A DNA stretch of 64,000 bases from Gammaproteobacteria bacterium. GTDB lineage: Bacteria; Pseudomonadota; Gammaproteobacteria; Burkholderiales; Burkholderiaceae_B. Both the position numbers and the translations under genes were made by a program. The notes beneath the pieces are model-generated. The model did not search any database and was not told where the DNA came from. It saw only the letters and a program-made list of their open reading frames with translations. The stretch is from NCBI GenBank assembly GCA_018815245.1, contig JAHIXK010000010.1:248001-312000 (forward strand), in the 5' to 3' direction. Positions 50,064 through 58,351 of the stretch are shown one piece after another. The stretch's first letter is position 1. Every line of letters starts with the position of its first letter.

Positions 50064-51423
50064 CCCTATCGTGGCCATCGCCACCGCGCCCGGTAAGGGC
50101 GGGGTGGGGGTGGTGCGATTTTCTTTTCCTTCCCCAAAGCAATTTGAATCATTTTGCCTGGTGTTTTGCGGCAAGTTGCCCAAACCGCGCCATGCAACGC
50201 TTCTGACCCTCCGTGATTCCGATCAACACGCCATCGACGAAGGCATTGTGTTGCTGTTCAATGCACCGGCCTCGTTCACGGGTGAATATGTTTTGGAATT
50301 TCAAGGTCACGGTGGGCAGGCCGTGTTACAGGCTGTATTGGGCCAGGCGTTGACCGTGGGGCGGCAATTGAATATTCCATTGCGTCACGCAATGCCGGGC
50401 GAGTTCACACAACGTGCGTTTTTGAACGACAAGCTTGATTTGGCGCAAGCCGAAGCGGTGGCCGATCTAATTGATGCGGGTTCAGTGTCCACAGCCAAAG
50501 CGGCCGCCGCATCGCTTAGTGGCGTATTTTCGAAGCAGGTCAATGCGCTTGCAGATCGAATAGTGCACTTGCGCTTGTTGCTGGAAGCGACGCTGGATTT
50601 CCCCGAAGAGGAAATCGAGTTTCTCGAGAAGGCCGATGCAAAGGGTCAGCTTCGCAATATTTTGCAGATGCATCAGGATTTGTTGCTTGCTGCGCAAGAG
50701 GGTGTGAAGTTTCGTGATGGTTTGCAAATTGTGCTGGTGGGCGAACCCAATGTGGGTAAATCAAGTTTGCTCAATGCGCTTGCAGGGGAAGACGTGGCCA
50801 TTGTGTCCGCCATTGCAGGCACCACGCGCGACCGTATCAAGCAGGAATTAAATATTCGGGGCATTCCCCTGGTGTTGGTGGATACCGCGGGCTTGCGTCA
50901 CACCGCCGATGAGGTAGAAATGATCGGAATTGAACGCACCCGCAAATCGGTTGAAGAAGCGGATTTGTTGTTGGTGCTGAAAGATGCAACATGCCCAGAA
51001 GCGGACACTTTCGATACGCACCTTGCATTGCCTGAGAAGCTGCCCAGCCTGGTGGTATACAACAAAGTGGATCTGCTGGCTGATCGTTCATTGCACCAAT
51101 GCCATGCGGGCAACACAATTCATGTGTCTGCAAAAACCGGTGATGGCCTTGAACAGTTGAAAGATTCGATTTTGGCCAAAGTGGGAATTGCCCACACGCC
51201 TGACCATGGTTTCATGGCACGTCAACGCCATGTGGATGCGCTGATGGTGTGCGGCCAACACTTGACCATTGCGCATGAGTTTGCGCAGCAAGATGATCGT
51301 ATTCTGGATTTGTTTGCCGAAGAGCTACGCCTGGCACACGACGCATTGGGCGAAATAACCGGCCGCATGTTGCCCGATGATTTGCTGGGCTTGATTTTCA
51401 GCCGTTTCTGTATCGGAAAGTAA
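50035..51423 (+). CDS. mnmE: tRNA uridine-5-carboxymethylaminomethyl GTPase MnmE
   Basis: 462 residues from TTG 50035. N-terminal folate-binding domain (A-T-A-P-G-K-G-G-V-G-V-V-R), helical domain, and inserted GTPase domain with G-E-P-N-V-G-K-S-S near 230-238, D-T-A-G-L and N-K-V-D. It ends in the family tail F-C-I-G-K. Acts with MnmG at wobble uridine 34, the step before MnmC. Fits the conserved yidC-mnmE order. Confidence 0.96.
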   Translation: MSLHQPQHGDPIVAIATAPGKGGVGVVRFSFPSPKQFESFCLVFCGKLPKPRHATLLTLRDSDQHAIDEGIVLLFNAPASFTGEYVLEFQGHGGQAVLQAVLGQALTVGRQLNIPLRHAMPGEFTQRAFLNDKLDLAQAEAVADLIDAGSVSTAKAAAASLSGVFSKQVNALADRIVHLRLLLEATLDFPEEEIEFLEKADAKGQLRNILQMHQDLLLAAQEGVKFRDGLQIVLVGEPNVGKSSLLNALAGEDVAIVSAIAGTTRDRIKQELNIRGIPLVLVDTAGLRHTADEVEMIGIERTRKSVEEADLLLVLKDATCPEADTFDTHLALPEKLPSLVVYNKVDLLADRSLHQCHAGNTIHVSAKTGDGLEQLKDSILAKVGIAHTPDHGFMARQRHVDALMVCGQHLTIAHEFAQQDDRILDLFAEELRLAHDALGEITGRMLPDDLLGLIFSRFCIGK

Positions 51424-51439
51424 ACCGGTCCAAGCCGTG

Positions 51440-51844
51440 TTAATCGCACAACACCAGTGAAGGTTCCGCAAACACCATTTGCTCAAGCAACCCGGATTCC
51501 TGTTCAAACACGGCACTGAGAAACATCAATTGCTCGCACAGTGACTGAATTGATTCATCGTGACTTTGTGGGTCGATGTGAACAATCTTCTGTGTGTTTT
51601 CCACTTCCAGCAGGTATTGTTCCATCAGGGTTTGTAACGTCGGCTTGTTCAAGGCCCAGGTTTTCAATTGCACAACCAAGGCAAATCGAGCTTGTGCCGA
51701 ACGGGTTTTCCTCAGTTGCTCACCGAAATATTTCAGGCCGTGCGCAGCATTGTCCAGTTCCATTGTCACGCGTGATTCCGCTTGACGGAAGTAAAGCGGT
51801 TCGTGCGTGTCTGTGCTGTGTTCTTGAACCAGTGCAATGTTCAT
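51440..51844 (-). CDS. hypothetical protein (134 aa), convergent to mnmE
   Basis: From ATG 51844, with GGAG nine bases upstream; a GTG at 51859 would add five residues. No signal peptide or membrane segment. Mostly alpha-helical and acidic, with E-x-R-V-x-M-E-L and L-E-Q-M-V-F near the C-terminus. I recognise no family. Confidence 0.6.
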   Translation of the reverse strand: MNIALVQEHSTDTHEPLYFRQAESRVTMELDNAAHGLKYFGEQLRKTRSAQARFALVVQLKTWALNKPTLQTLMEQYLLEVENTQKIVHIDPQSHDESIQSLCEQLMFLSAVFEQESGLLEQMVFAEPSLVLCD

Positions 51845-51940
51845 GGTGCCGTGCTCCACAAGGGATTCATCATGGTTTCATCTTACGGGTTTCAGTTTCT
51901 TTGCCCATTCCGTGAATTGAGGATGCTTGTTTGTGATGCC

Positions 51941-51954
51941 CCCCCAAATTGCGG
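51941..51954. promoter_or_regulatory. C-rich motif before the regulator gene at 52068
   Basis: CCCCCAAATTGCGG (part of a run of seven C) lies 114 bp upstream of the LuxR-type regulator. It matches the first nine bases of a palindrome at 57756 (CCCCCAAAT). Shared position upstream of signalling genes suggests a common regulator. Confidence 0.35.
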
Positions 51955-52067
51955 AACCCTTTGCATGAAAGGACAAACTGCAGTCTTAATTGTTCGGGCA
52001 AATTCATGTACTCTTTGCGGTGAAGAACAGACTGAATGGTCCGATGGCTTGAATTGACCTGCTAACA

Positions 52068-52724
52068 ATGAAAAATCAAAAAATACTGGTGCTGGAAGAC
52101 CACCCTCTAATTTCCATGGTGATTGAGGATGTTTGCAAAGACATGGTGCCCCATGCGCAACTGACTGTTGTAACCAGCCTTTTGCAAGCGCGTGAACATG
52201 TGTTCGAGCGCCCGGACCTGATCATTTTCGATTTGACCCTGACCGATTCTCGAGGCAAAGAAACCATTGATTGGCTCGATTCCATGTTCCCGAATGTGTG
52301 CGGCTTGATTTATACCGGTTTTGTGAATGAGGATATTCAGGCCAGGGCAGTGCAGTCCGGCTACACGATCATAGACAAGGCCTGTAGCCAGTCGGTGTTG
52401 GCCAAAGAAATAGAAGCGGCGTTGTTCCGTTCAGGTATCTTGAGTCGATCAACTTCAGAGCCTGCGCCCGCCAATGAGCATCAATCCAATATCGTGGCCT
52501 ATCCGGGTGCCAAACCACTGACCTGGCGGCAAGTTGAAATTATGCGCATGACAGCCGAAGGTTTGTCGGCGAAAATGGTGGCTCAGAGAATCGGGCTAAG
52601 TCCCGAAACCGTTCGGGGACATATCCGGGAAATTTTCAAGCGCCTTGAGGTGTCCAACAAGGCGCAAGCGGTCAATGTGTTTTTGAAAGCCGAGCGAAGT
52701 GTAAAAATGAAACTCAATGATTAG
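52068..52724 (+). CDS. LuxR/NarL-type response regulator, copy 2 of 3
   Basis: 218 residues. The receiver begins I-L-V-L-E-D-H-P-L-I-S with acceptor Asp in L-I-I-F-D-L-T-L-T-D. The helix-turn-helix at about 150-205 carries K-P-L-T-W-R-Q-V-E-I-M-R and S-P-E-T-V-R-G-H-I-R-E-I. Closely related to the regulators at 36893 and 56928. It ends 11 nt inside the convergent Cache gene. Confidence 0.92.
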   Translation: MKNQKILVLEDHPLISMVIEDVCKDMVPHAQLTVVTSLLQAREHVFERPDLIIFDLTLTDSRGKETIDWLDSMFPNVCGLIYTGFVNEDIQARAVQSGYTIIDKACSQSVLAKEIEAALFRSGILSRSTSEPAPANEHQSNIVAYPGAKPLTWRQVEIMRMTAEGLSAKMVAQRIGLSPETVRGHIREIFKRLEVSNKAQAVNVFLKAERSVKMKLND

Positions 52725-53316
52725 GGTGAGGCACCCGTTTCAAATCAACACCCACAGTGAGGGTGCCAATCATGGACTCTCCATCGTAGACAGGCACGCT
52801 GACTTGCGCAATCATGGCTTTGGTGCTGTCATCCCACCGTGCACGTGAGATAAAAGAATCGGGTTTTCTAGAGGGCACATTGCTGTCAAATATTTCCAGG
52901 AATTTTTCTTCATCCCCTTGCCAAAAATCAGTAGTGACTTTGTTCATGGCCAGGGTTTCACCCTGATTGCCAGTCAAAATTACTTCCTTGAAGTAGACTT
53001 TCCTGTTCATTTCTACAGCCAATAGCGCTGATATTCTTGATCCCAGAATTTCTTGTGCCTCTGGCAGTTTGCCTTGCATTTTGATCCAGCGGGTGTCCAG
53101 ATCCAGAATGGCAGCGTTGCTCATTTGCTTTGCATTGCCGGCCTTGACGGCGTCTACTACTTCTTTCCGTGCAGCAATGGCCTGGATTTCCCTGACCATG
53201 GTACCTACACAGAACGCATGCGCTTGACCACCCGCACCCACGAGCAAGACGAGCAGTAGCCATGATGGCCAAGCACTAAACCGGACAAGCCAATTTGAGG
53301 GTTTTCCTTGTTTCAT
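52714..53316 (-). CDS. secreted stand-alone Cache (PDC) sensor protein
   Basis: 200 residues. A signal peptide (about 1-34, ending A-H-A-F) exports it; there is no further membrane segment. The remainder looks like a single Cache/PDC sensor domain, with E-x-x-x-K-V-Y-F-K-E near 108, D-F-W-Q-G-D-E near 130 and V-P-V-Y-D-G-E-S-M-I-G-T-L-T-V-G-V-D near the end, the classic Cache beta-hairpin. Free periplasmic Cache domains are uncommon; most are fused to kinases or chemoreceptors. It follows the mini binding protein by 9 nt, so both are probably expressed together. Confidence 0.78.
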   Translation of the reverse strand: MKQGKPSNWLVRFSAWPSWLLLVLLVGAGGQAHAFCVGTMVREIQAIAARKEVVDAVKAGNAKQMSNAAILDLDTRWIKMQGKLPEAQEILGSRISALLAVEMNRKVYFKEVILTGNQGETLAMNKVTTDFWQGDEEKFLEIFDSNVPSRKPDSFISRARWDDSTKAMIAQVSVPVYDGESMIGTLTVGVDLKRVPHPNH

Positions 53317-53325
53317 GTGTGTGGC

Positions 53326-53778
53326 TTACTCTGCCAGTACCTTGATCAATCTCAGTTTCGACTTTGCGCCATTCTCTTGCAATTCGCTTTGTGTCACATA
53401 GCCAAGAGCATTCGGATTGGTCAGCAGCATCTGGATCATGTGTTTGCTGTCGCGTGCCACGGTGGGAGCCTTGCTGACACCAATGCATTCGAGCAAGCGT
53501 TGAACCGTTTTGAATTCTTCATTGGTAAAGCCAAGTGTGCTTAAAATGAAGTGGCTTCGTTCTCGAAATGCCTCGTCACGGTCAATGACCAGCACGTTGG
53601 TACTGCCGACCATCTGGCTTTGGCCTGTGTACAGGTCGCGTAGTTTGGTTTTTGATATTTCACTGAAATGCAGTTTACTTGAACCAACCAGCACCACCTC
53701 CGCATGCGCAATGCGTGGCGCTGCCACCACTGCAAGCATGGCAAGGCCGAGCATGATTGCTTGAATGAAATATTTCAC
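53326..53778 (-). CDS. secreted mini PstS-like substrate-binding protein
   Basis: 150 residues. A signal peptide ends at A-H-A near residue 26. The mature part resembles one lobe of the phosphate-binding PstS family: V-V-L-V-G-S-S at the start, I-S-K-T-K-L-R-D-L-Y-T-G-Q near 42, and A-L-G-Y-V-T-Q-S-E near 128. Such short PBP-like proteins are often encoded beside sensor kinases. No ABC transporter is present here. It lies 140 bp downstream of the hybrid kinase gene on the same strand. Confidence 0.78.
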   Translation of the reverse strand: MKYFIQAIMLGLAMLAVVAAPRIAHAEVVLVGSSKLHFSEISKTKLRDLYTGQSQMVGSTNVLVIDRDEAFRERSHFILSTLGFTNEEFKTVQRLLECIGVSKAPTVARDSKHMIQMLLTNPNALGYVTQSELQENGAKSKLRLIKVLAE

Positions 53779-53918
53779 ATCAAACCCTTGAAAATACTTT
53801 TACTACTTTGGGCAAGTTCTTGATACTAAAAATACTTAGAACTTTTTATTTTTGTGTGTTACTGCCAAGTCAGTGTAAAACAAGCCTCAATTGAAAACAA
53901 ACAGTTCGGTATTTGAGG

Positions 53919-56891
53919 TCAATTTTTCCCAAACCGGTTGATCAGTACCAGTATTTTTTCCGCTTCATCGACAATCTTGGGCCACACTTCTTTCATTTCT
54001 TTTATTACAGCAGGACCCGCAGATGCATTTTCCAGTGATTTGTCCATGCGTGAAAATTGCTGCTGTACGCTTTCAGTACCCAACATACCCAGCACCCCGG
54101 CCAGCGAATGTATTTCCCGTTTCAGGGTCTGGATGTCATTCTGGTTCACACAGTCTTCCAGGCGTTCAATCAAGTTTTCACTGGTTTGCAAAAATTTGCC
54201 CAGATATTTGGCCATGCGTTCAGGCTCAAAGCTGTCTACCTTGAAAATCGACGCGTGTTTGGGTGCAATTACCTCGGGACCTATTGGGTCCTGAAGCTCC
54301 AGCGGCCCGGTTCTCATTTCAAAACCGGTTAGCACGCCTTCGTTGTTGCGCAGGCAACGTTTTATTGCATCGAACAGGTTTTGTTCATGAAACGGTTTGG
54401 TCAATACATCGTTAATTCCGTGTTCTTCACATCGCACACGCGTTTGTTCGAAGGCGTGTGCGGTCAGTGCCATGATGGGGGTGACACAATGCACAGCATT
54501 TTCTCGCACCCACGTTGCCAACTGGTAGCCGTCCACAAAGGGCATTTCCAGATCCGAGATTATCAGGTCGAAGGGTTCGGGTGTGTTCTTGAGAATCTGG
54601 ATGGCTTCTCGCCCGTCTTTGGCACAGCGGATCTGGTAATTTTTCGGGCTCAGGAAGTCCAGCAACAACTCCATGTTCAATGGGTGATCTTCTACAATCA
54701 AAATATTGGCGGTGCGCGCAACGGAGTTACCTGTCATCTGCCCAGTCTTGGGATTCTTTTTCTTGTCGGTCTTGTGGTTGAGCAACACGTCGTGGTTGCT
54801 AATTTTCCGTTCTGCAAGTTTCATCAAGTGAACGGGCAGGATAGGGGTAGTCAGCACCTTGTTGTTGGCATCTGCGCCATGTACGCGTTTCAGTTCGCTG
54901 GCGTTGCGGTTTGACAGCCAAATCAGGTTTTCACGCTGCTCAAGCAGGTTGGTTTGCAACAATGACAACAGTTCAGGCGATGTGGTGGCAATGTCACTGT
55001 CAATGAACACAATGTCTTGCGGTTCGAAAGGCCGATGCTCCATGACCAGTTCTTCCGGCGAAAGCGCGGCCAAAGGCACATAGAACTGATCCAGAATGCT
55101 GGAGATAGAACGGTGCAGTTTCTGGTCAAGTGAGCATATGAATGCGCGTTTGATGTCTGGGCTGTGGAGCAAACTGGGGTTGCGGGCTGGTGCCTCGGCT
55201 TCCTGGATTTTCAGGTTCAATGTGAAGTAGAACACCGAGCCACGTCCGGGGGTGGAGTGGGCGTGAATGTCTCCCTCCATCAAGTGCACCAGTTCTTTGG
55301 CAATGCTCAAGCCCAGCCCACTGCCGCCGAACATGCGTGTGGTGCTTGAATCGGCTTGCGTAAATTTGTCGAACACGCGTTGAAGCTGGTCTTTGCTCAT
55401 GCCAATGCCCGTGTCACTGACGCTGAATTGTAGCGTTACCTGATCATCGAGCTGCTTGAGTACTTTGACGGTCAGGTTGACATGACCTTCCGAGGTAAAT
55501 TTGATGGCATTGCCGATCAGGTTTTTCAGGATTTGCCCAACTCGAAGCGAGTCGCCCACAAGGCGGTTCAGGGTCGATTGCAAGCCTTTGCCTTGCAGGG
55601 TGTAAAGCAGGCGGATATTTTTGTCCAGTGCGGAATTGCCCAAAGTTCCAAACACCTCTTCCAGCACATCGTCCAGCCTGAAAGGACGTTGTTCCAGTTT
55701 GAACATGTCCGATTCGATTTTGGACAAATCCAGAATGCTGTTGAGCAAATGCAGCAGGTTGTCCCCTGACAATTGAATTTTGCTCAAGTAGTCTTTCTGT
55801 TTTTCGTTGAGTTCGGTTTTCAGTGTCAGCGCGGTCATGCCCAATATTGCATTCATGGGCGTGCGAATTTCGTGGCTCATGTTGGCAAGGAATGAGCTTT
55901 TGATTCGCGACTCATTTTTGGCCCTTTCTTTCTCCACATTGGCCAGGCTTACTTCTTCCAAGGCCTGTTTCACCCGTTCGCTTTTTTCCAGGTCGCGTTG
56001 AAAGGAGCGAATCATCCTGTTGAAAGCACGAATGAGCAAGTTGATTTCATGCGAGCCCGTGCGGTTGTTCACGCGCACTGTGTAGTCGCCCTTCATGATT
56101 TCTTCGCTGGCGTTGTACAGCGAGTTGATGGGATCAATCACCTTCTTTTTGATTGACACCAAGCCCACGAACAAACCAAGCAGGAACAGCAGGGTGAACA
56201 CCACATCCAGATAAACGCTGTAAGTCAGTTCTTTGCGTGATGCATCAATCAAGCCCAGGTAGCGGGTTTTCTCGCGTGCAATAAAGCTGGACAGCTCGAA
56301 AGACAGTGCGTTGGTCAGTTCAATGTGTTCACGGTCAAACAGCATGCCGAATGTGTCACGCACTTCCGGTGGAGAAAGGAATTTGTCGTCGGGTTTGTCG
56401 ACAAAGCGCGTGATGCCGCTGGCAAATGCATTCAGTTCATTGCGTTCCAGCCGGTGCCGCAGGTCGAGAATGCGTTCAATGGCCGGCTCGTTTTCGGAAA
56501 TGAACCGAAGGGAATAAAGTCGTTCGCTAAGATTCTGACCAATACCCCAGGACACAGCGGAATCTTTTGTCTGGCCTGTGATCACATCGACCCAATAATC
56601 CACCTCAACCTCGGAGGTGTAAATCCGACTTCCATTGTGCAAGCCGACAATGTCGAGATAGTGGTTGATGTATTCCGGATTGCGACTGGCTGCGTACAGC
56701 AGAACCAGCTTGCGCATGGCTTCGAACTCAGCCAGGGTTCTTGTCAGGATTGCCTCATCCGAGGCCCAGGCGCGGTAGTAGTCCTCTTGTACGGTCTGCT
56801 GATGAATCGATATGCTTTTCACCCCGATGCCGAATATGGAAAAAACCACGATCAGCAGGGCGAAAATTCGAATAAGCAGAGAAAGTTTCAT
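53919..56891 (-). CDS. hybrid histidine kinase with pseudo-receiver, receiver and Hpt
   Basis: 990 residues. Membrane segments near 5-24 and 225-247 enclose a helical periplasmic sensor of about 200 residues. HAMP follows near 248-300, HisKA with His340 in S-H-E-I-R-T-P-M, and HATPase with D-T-G-I-G-M near 493 and G-G-S-G-L-G-L near 522. Region 575-700 looks like a degenerate receiver. A full receiver carries acceptor Asp780 in L-I-I-S-D-L-E-M-P, and the C-terminal Hpt domain has His928 in R-E-I-H-S-L-A-G. This is a complete intramolecular phosphorelay. The regulator gene directly upstream (36 nt) is the likely target. Confidence 0.94.
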   Translation of the reverse strand: MKLSLLIRIFALLIVVFSIFGIGVKSISIHQQTVQEDYYRAWASDEAILTRTLAEFEAMRKLVLLYAASRNPEYINHYLDIVGLHNGSRIYTSEVEVDYWVDVITGQTKDSAVSWGIGQNLSERLYSLRFISENEPAIERILDLRHRLERNELNAFASGITRFVDKPDDKFLSPPEVRDTFGMLFDREHIELTNALSFELSSFIAREKTRYLGLIDASRKELTYSVYLDVVFTLLFLLGLFVGLVSIKKKVIDPINSLYNASEEIMKGDYTVRVNNRTGSHEINLLIRAFNRMIRSFQRDLEKSERVKQALEEVSLANVEKERAKNESRIKSSFLANMSHEIRTPMNAILGMTALTLKTELNEKQKDYLSKIQLSGDNLLHLLNSILDLSKIESDMFKLEQRPFRLDDVLEEVFGTLGNSALDKNIRLLYTLQGKGLQSTLNRLVGDSLRVGQILKNLIGNAIKFTSEGHVNLTVKVLKQLDDQVTLQFSVSDTGIGMSKDQLQRVFDKFTQADSSTTRMFGGSGLGLSIAKELVHLMEGDIHAHSTPGRGSVFYFTLNLKIQEAEAPARNPSLLHSPDIKRAFICSLDQKLHRSISSILDQFYVPLAALSPEELVMEHRPFEPQDIVFIDSDIATTSPELLSLLQTNLLEQRENLIWLSNRNASELKRVHGADANNKVLTTPILPVHLMKLAERKISNHDVLLNHKTDKKKNPKTGQMTGNSVARTANILIVEDHPLNMELLLDFLSPKNYQIRCAKDGREAIQILKNTPEPFDLIISDLEMPFVDGYQLATWVRENAVHCVTPIMALTAHAFEQTRVRCEEHGINDVLTKPFHEQNLFDAIKRCLRNNEGVLTGFEMRTGPLELQDPIGPEVIAPKHASIFKVDSFEPERMAKYLGKFLQTSENLIERLEDCVNQNDIQTLKREIHSLAGVLGMLGTESVQQQFSRMDKSLENASAGPAVIKEMKEVWPKIVDEAEKILVLINRFGKN

Positions 56892-56927
56892 GGCCTAGCC
56901 TTGTTCTTGGTGTTATCCGGCCAGAAC

Positions 56928-57602
56928 TCAGTTGCTTTGTGCTTCTTCAAGCAATCGTGATTGTCTTTCTGCCTTGGTGAAGATCGACACCGCATGGGCT
57001 CGGTTTTGGGCGCCCAGTCTGACAAGGACTTCACGCATGTGGGCGCGTACGGTCTCAGGGCTGAGGTTCATGTCACGGGCCGCCTCTTTGGCGGTCATGC
57101 CGACAGCAATGCGGCGCATGATTTCAACCTGTCTCCAGGTCAGGGGTTTTTTCGATCCAGGTGCAATGATGTTGGACTGAAATTCGTTTTTTGATTTCAT
57201 TTTGTCCGCGTTCATGCCTTCCGGACAGTTTACACCCACGGCCATCAATCCTTTCATGACGGCGTTCAGCAATTCATGGTAGTCGGCAGACTTTCGGACA
57301 CAGGGGATTCCCATGTCTTTCAGCTCTTGCAAGATGCCATCGTGCGTGGTTCCGGTAAAGGCCAGCAATTGGGAAAAGGGATAAAGGCTGCGCACCCGTT
57401 TGGCAGAGTCAATGCCTTCGCAATCTGGCAGGTTCAGGTCGAATATCACCAAGCGAGGGTTTTCTTGCACATGTTGTTCACTGGCTTGAATGCTGGGAAC
57501 TTTTCGAACGTTCAGGTCTGGTGCGTGCTCGGTTAGCATGTCCGCAAGCATCATTGACACCAGAGGGTGATCTTCGACCAGAAGTACAGCGTTGGGGCTC
57601 AT
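56928..57602 (-). CDS. LuxR/NarL-type response regulator, copy 3 of 3
   Basis: 224 residues from ATG 57602, which has GGAGG eight bases upstream. The receiver begins V-L-L-V-E-D-H-P-L-V-S, with acceptor Asp in V-I-F-D-L-N-L-P-D. The helix-turn-helix at about 155-210 carries K-P-L-T-W-R-Q-V-E-I-M-R and S-P-E-T-V-R-A-H-M-R-E-V. Its position next to the Hpt-containing kinase makes it the likely final receiver of the phosphorelay. Transcription probably runs from here through the kinase, PBP-like and Cache genes. Confidence 0.93.
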   Translation of the reverse strand: MSPNAVLLVEDHPLVSMMLADMLTEHAPDLNVRKVPSIQASEQHVQENPRLVIFDLNLPDCEGIDSAKRVRSLYPFSQLLAFTGTTHDGILQELKDMGIPCVRKSADYHELLNAVMKGLMAVGVNCPEGMNADKMKSKNEFQSNIIAPGSKKPLTWRQVEIMRRIAVGMTAKEAARDMNLSPETVRAHMREVLVRLGAQNRAHAVSIFTKAERQSRLLEEAQSN

Positions 57603-57755
57603 GAGGCAACCCTCCAAATTTTATTTTGCCTGAAAAAAAGCGGAATCGGTGTTATCGATTTCTTGAATTTATGTTACGTGCTTACCCTCTTGATGGTGAC
57701 CCTTCATTTGGAGGATGGCTTCATTTGAAGCGTGTGAGGCTTCAAACTGATTCGT

Positions 57756-57770
57756 CCCCCAAATAGGGGG
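57756..57770. promoter_or_regulatory. perfect palindrome CCCCC-N5-GGGGG in the divergent promoter
   Basis: CCCCCAAATAGGGGG, with 5-bp arms, lies between the divergent regulator gene (starting at 57602) and the single-receiver gene (from 57848). NarL/LuxR-type dimers bind short inverted repeats, so autoregulation is plausible. A related half lies at 51941. Confidence 0.45.
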
Positions 57771-57847
57771 GGATCACTTTGTGTCTACAGTATGCCACGG
57801 GTCATCCACTAACCTAACATCATTGGGTATTAATGCCGACTGACTAG

Positions 57848-58345
57848 GTGATTGTTGTGAGCGAATCCGGATCAAAACTTTTGGAAGTGTGGGTTGCTGA
57901 GGATTCTCCTTTTTATCGCCTGGTGGTTGAAGAGGCGATTGAGGAGATAGCCAAAGTCACCTATTTCGCTATTTCACTGACCGTGTTTGAACGGTTCGGT
58001 GACATTCGCCAAGCCTTTGACGAAGCCGAGCAAGGCCTTCGCGCCTTGCCTGCGGCGGTGTTGTCTGATCTTCATTTCCCAGACAATGCATACGATGACT
58101 TGCATGACATCCTGGCTTTCTATAGCCGTTACGTGCATGTGGTGCCTGTGTCTTATATGTCGTGCAATCTGGAAAGTCTGGAGTTGGCCGAGAGCCTGAC
58201 CGAGCATCGTTCAGATGCATTGCAAAAAGCCAGGTTTTTGCGCAAAGACACTTCCTCAACCATGAGCAATCTGGTCAAGACCATTCACTGCATGGTGTTT
58301 GCACCACGCACCCAGAACCTTAGTTTGGGCGCCACACTGGTTTAA
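57848..58345 (+). CDS. single receiver-domain protein
   Basis: About 165 residues. Receiver features are visible: acidic pair in A-E-D-S-P near 17-21, acceptor Asp74 in L-S-D-L-H-F-P-D, Ser102 after V-V-P-V and Lys133 in F-L-R-K-D. No output domain. It could act as a phosphate sink or shuttle like CheY. The start is uncertain: GTG 57848 or a GTG four codons later. Divergent from the regulator gene across the palindrome and convergent with the GAF/PAS gene. Confidence 0.75.
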   Translation: MIVVSESGSKLLEVWVAEDSPFYRLVVEEAIEEIAKVTYFAISLTVFERFGDIRQAFDEAEQGLRALPAAVLSDLHFPDNAYDDLHDILAFYSRYVHVVPVSYMSCNLESLELAESLTEHRSDALQKARFLRKDTSSTMSNLVKTIHCMVFAPRTQNLSLGATLV

Positions 58346-58351
58346 ATCTTC

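Noticed and set aside
53326-53778. Part of a phosphate ABC transporter
   Set aside because: Only one short PBP-like lobe and no permease or ATPase gene nearby.
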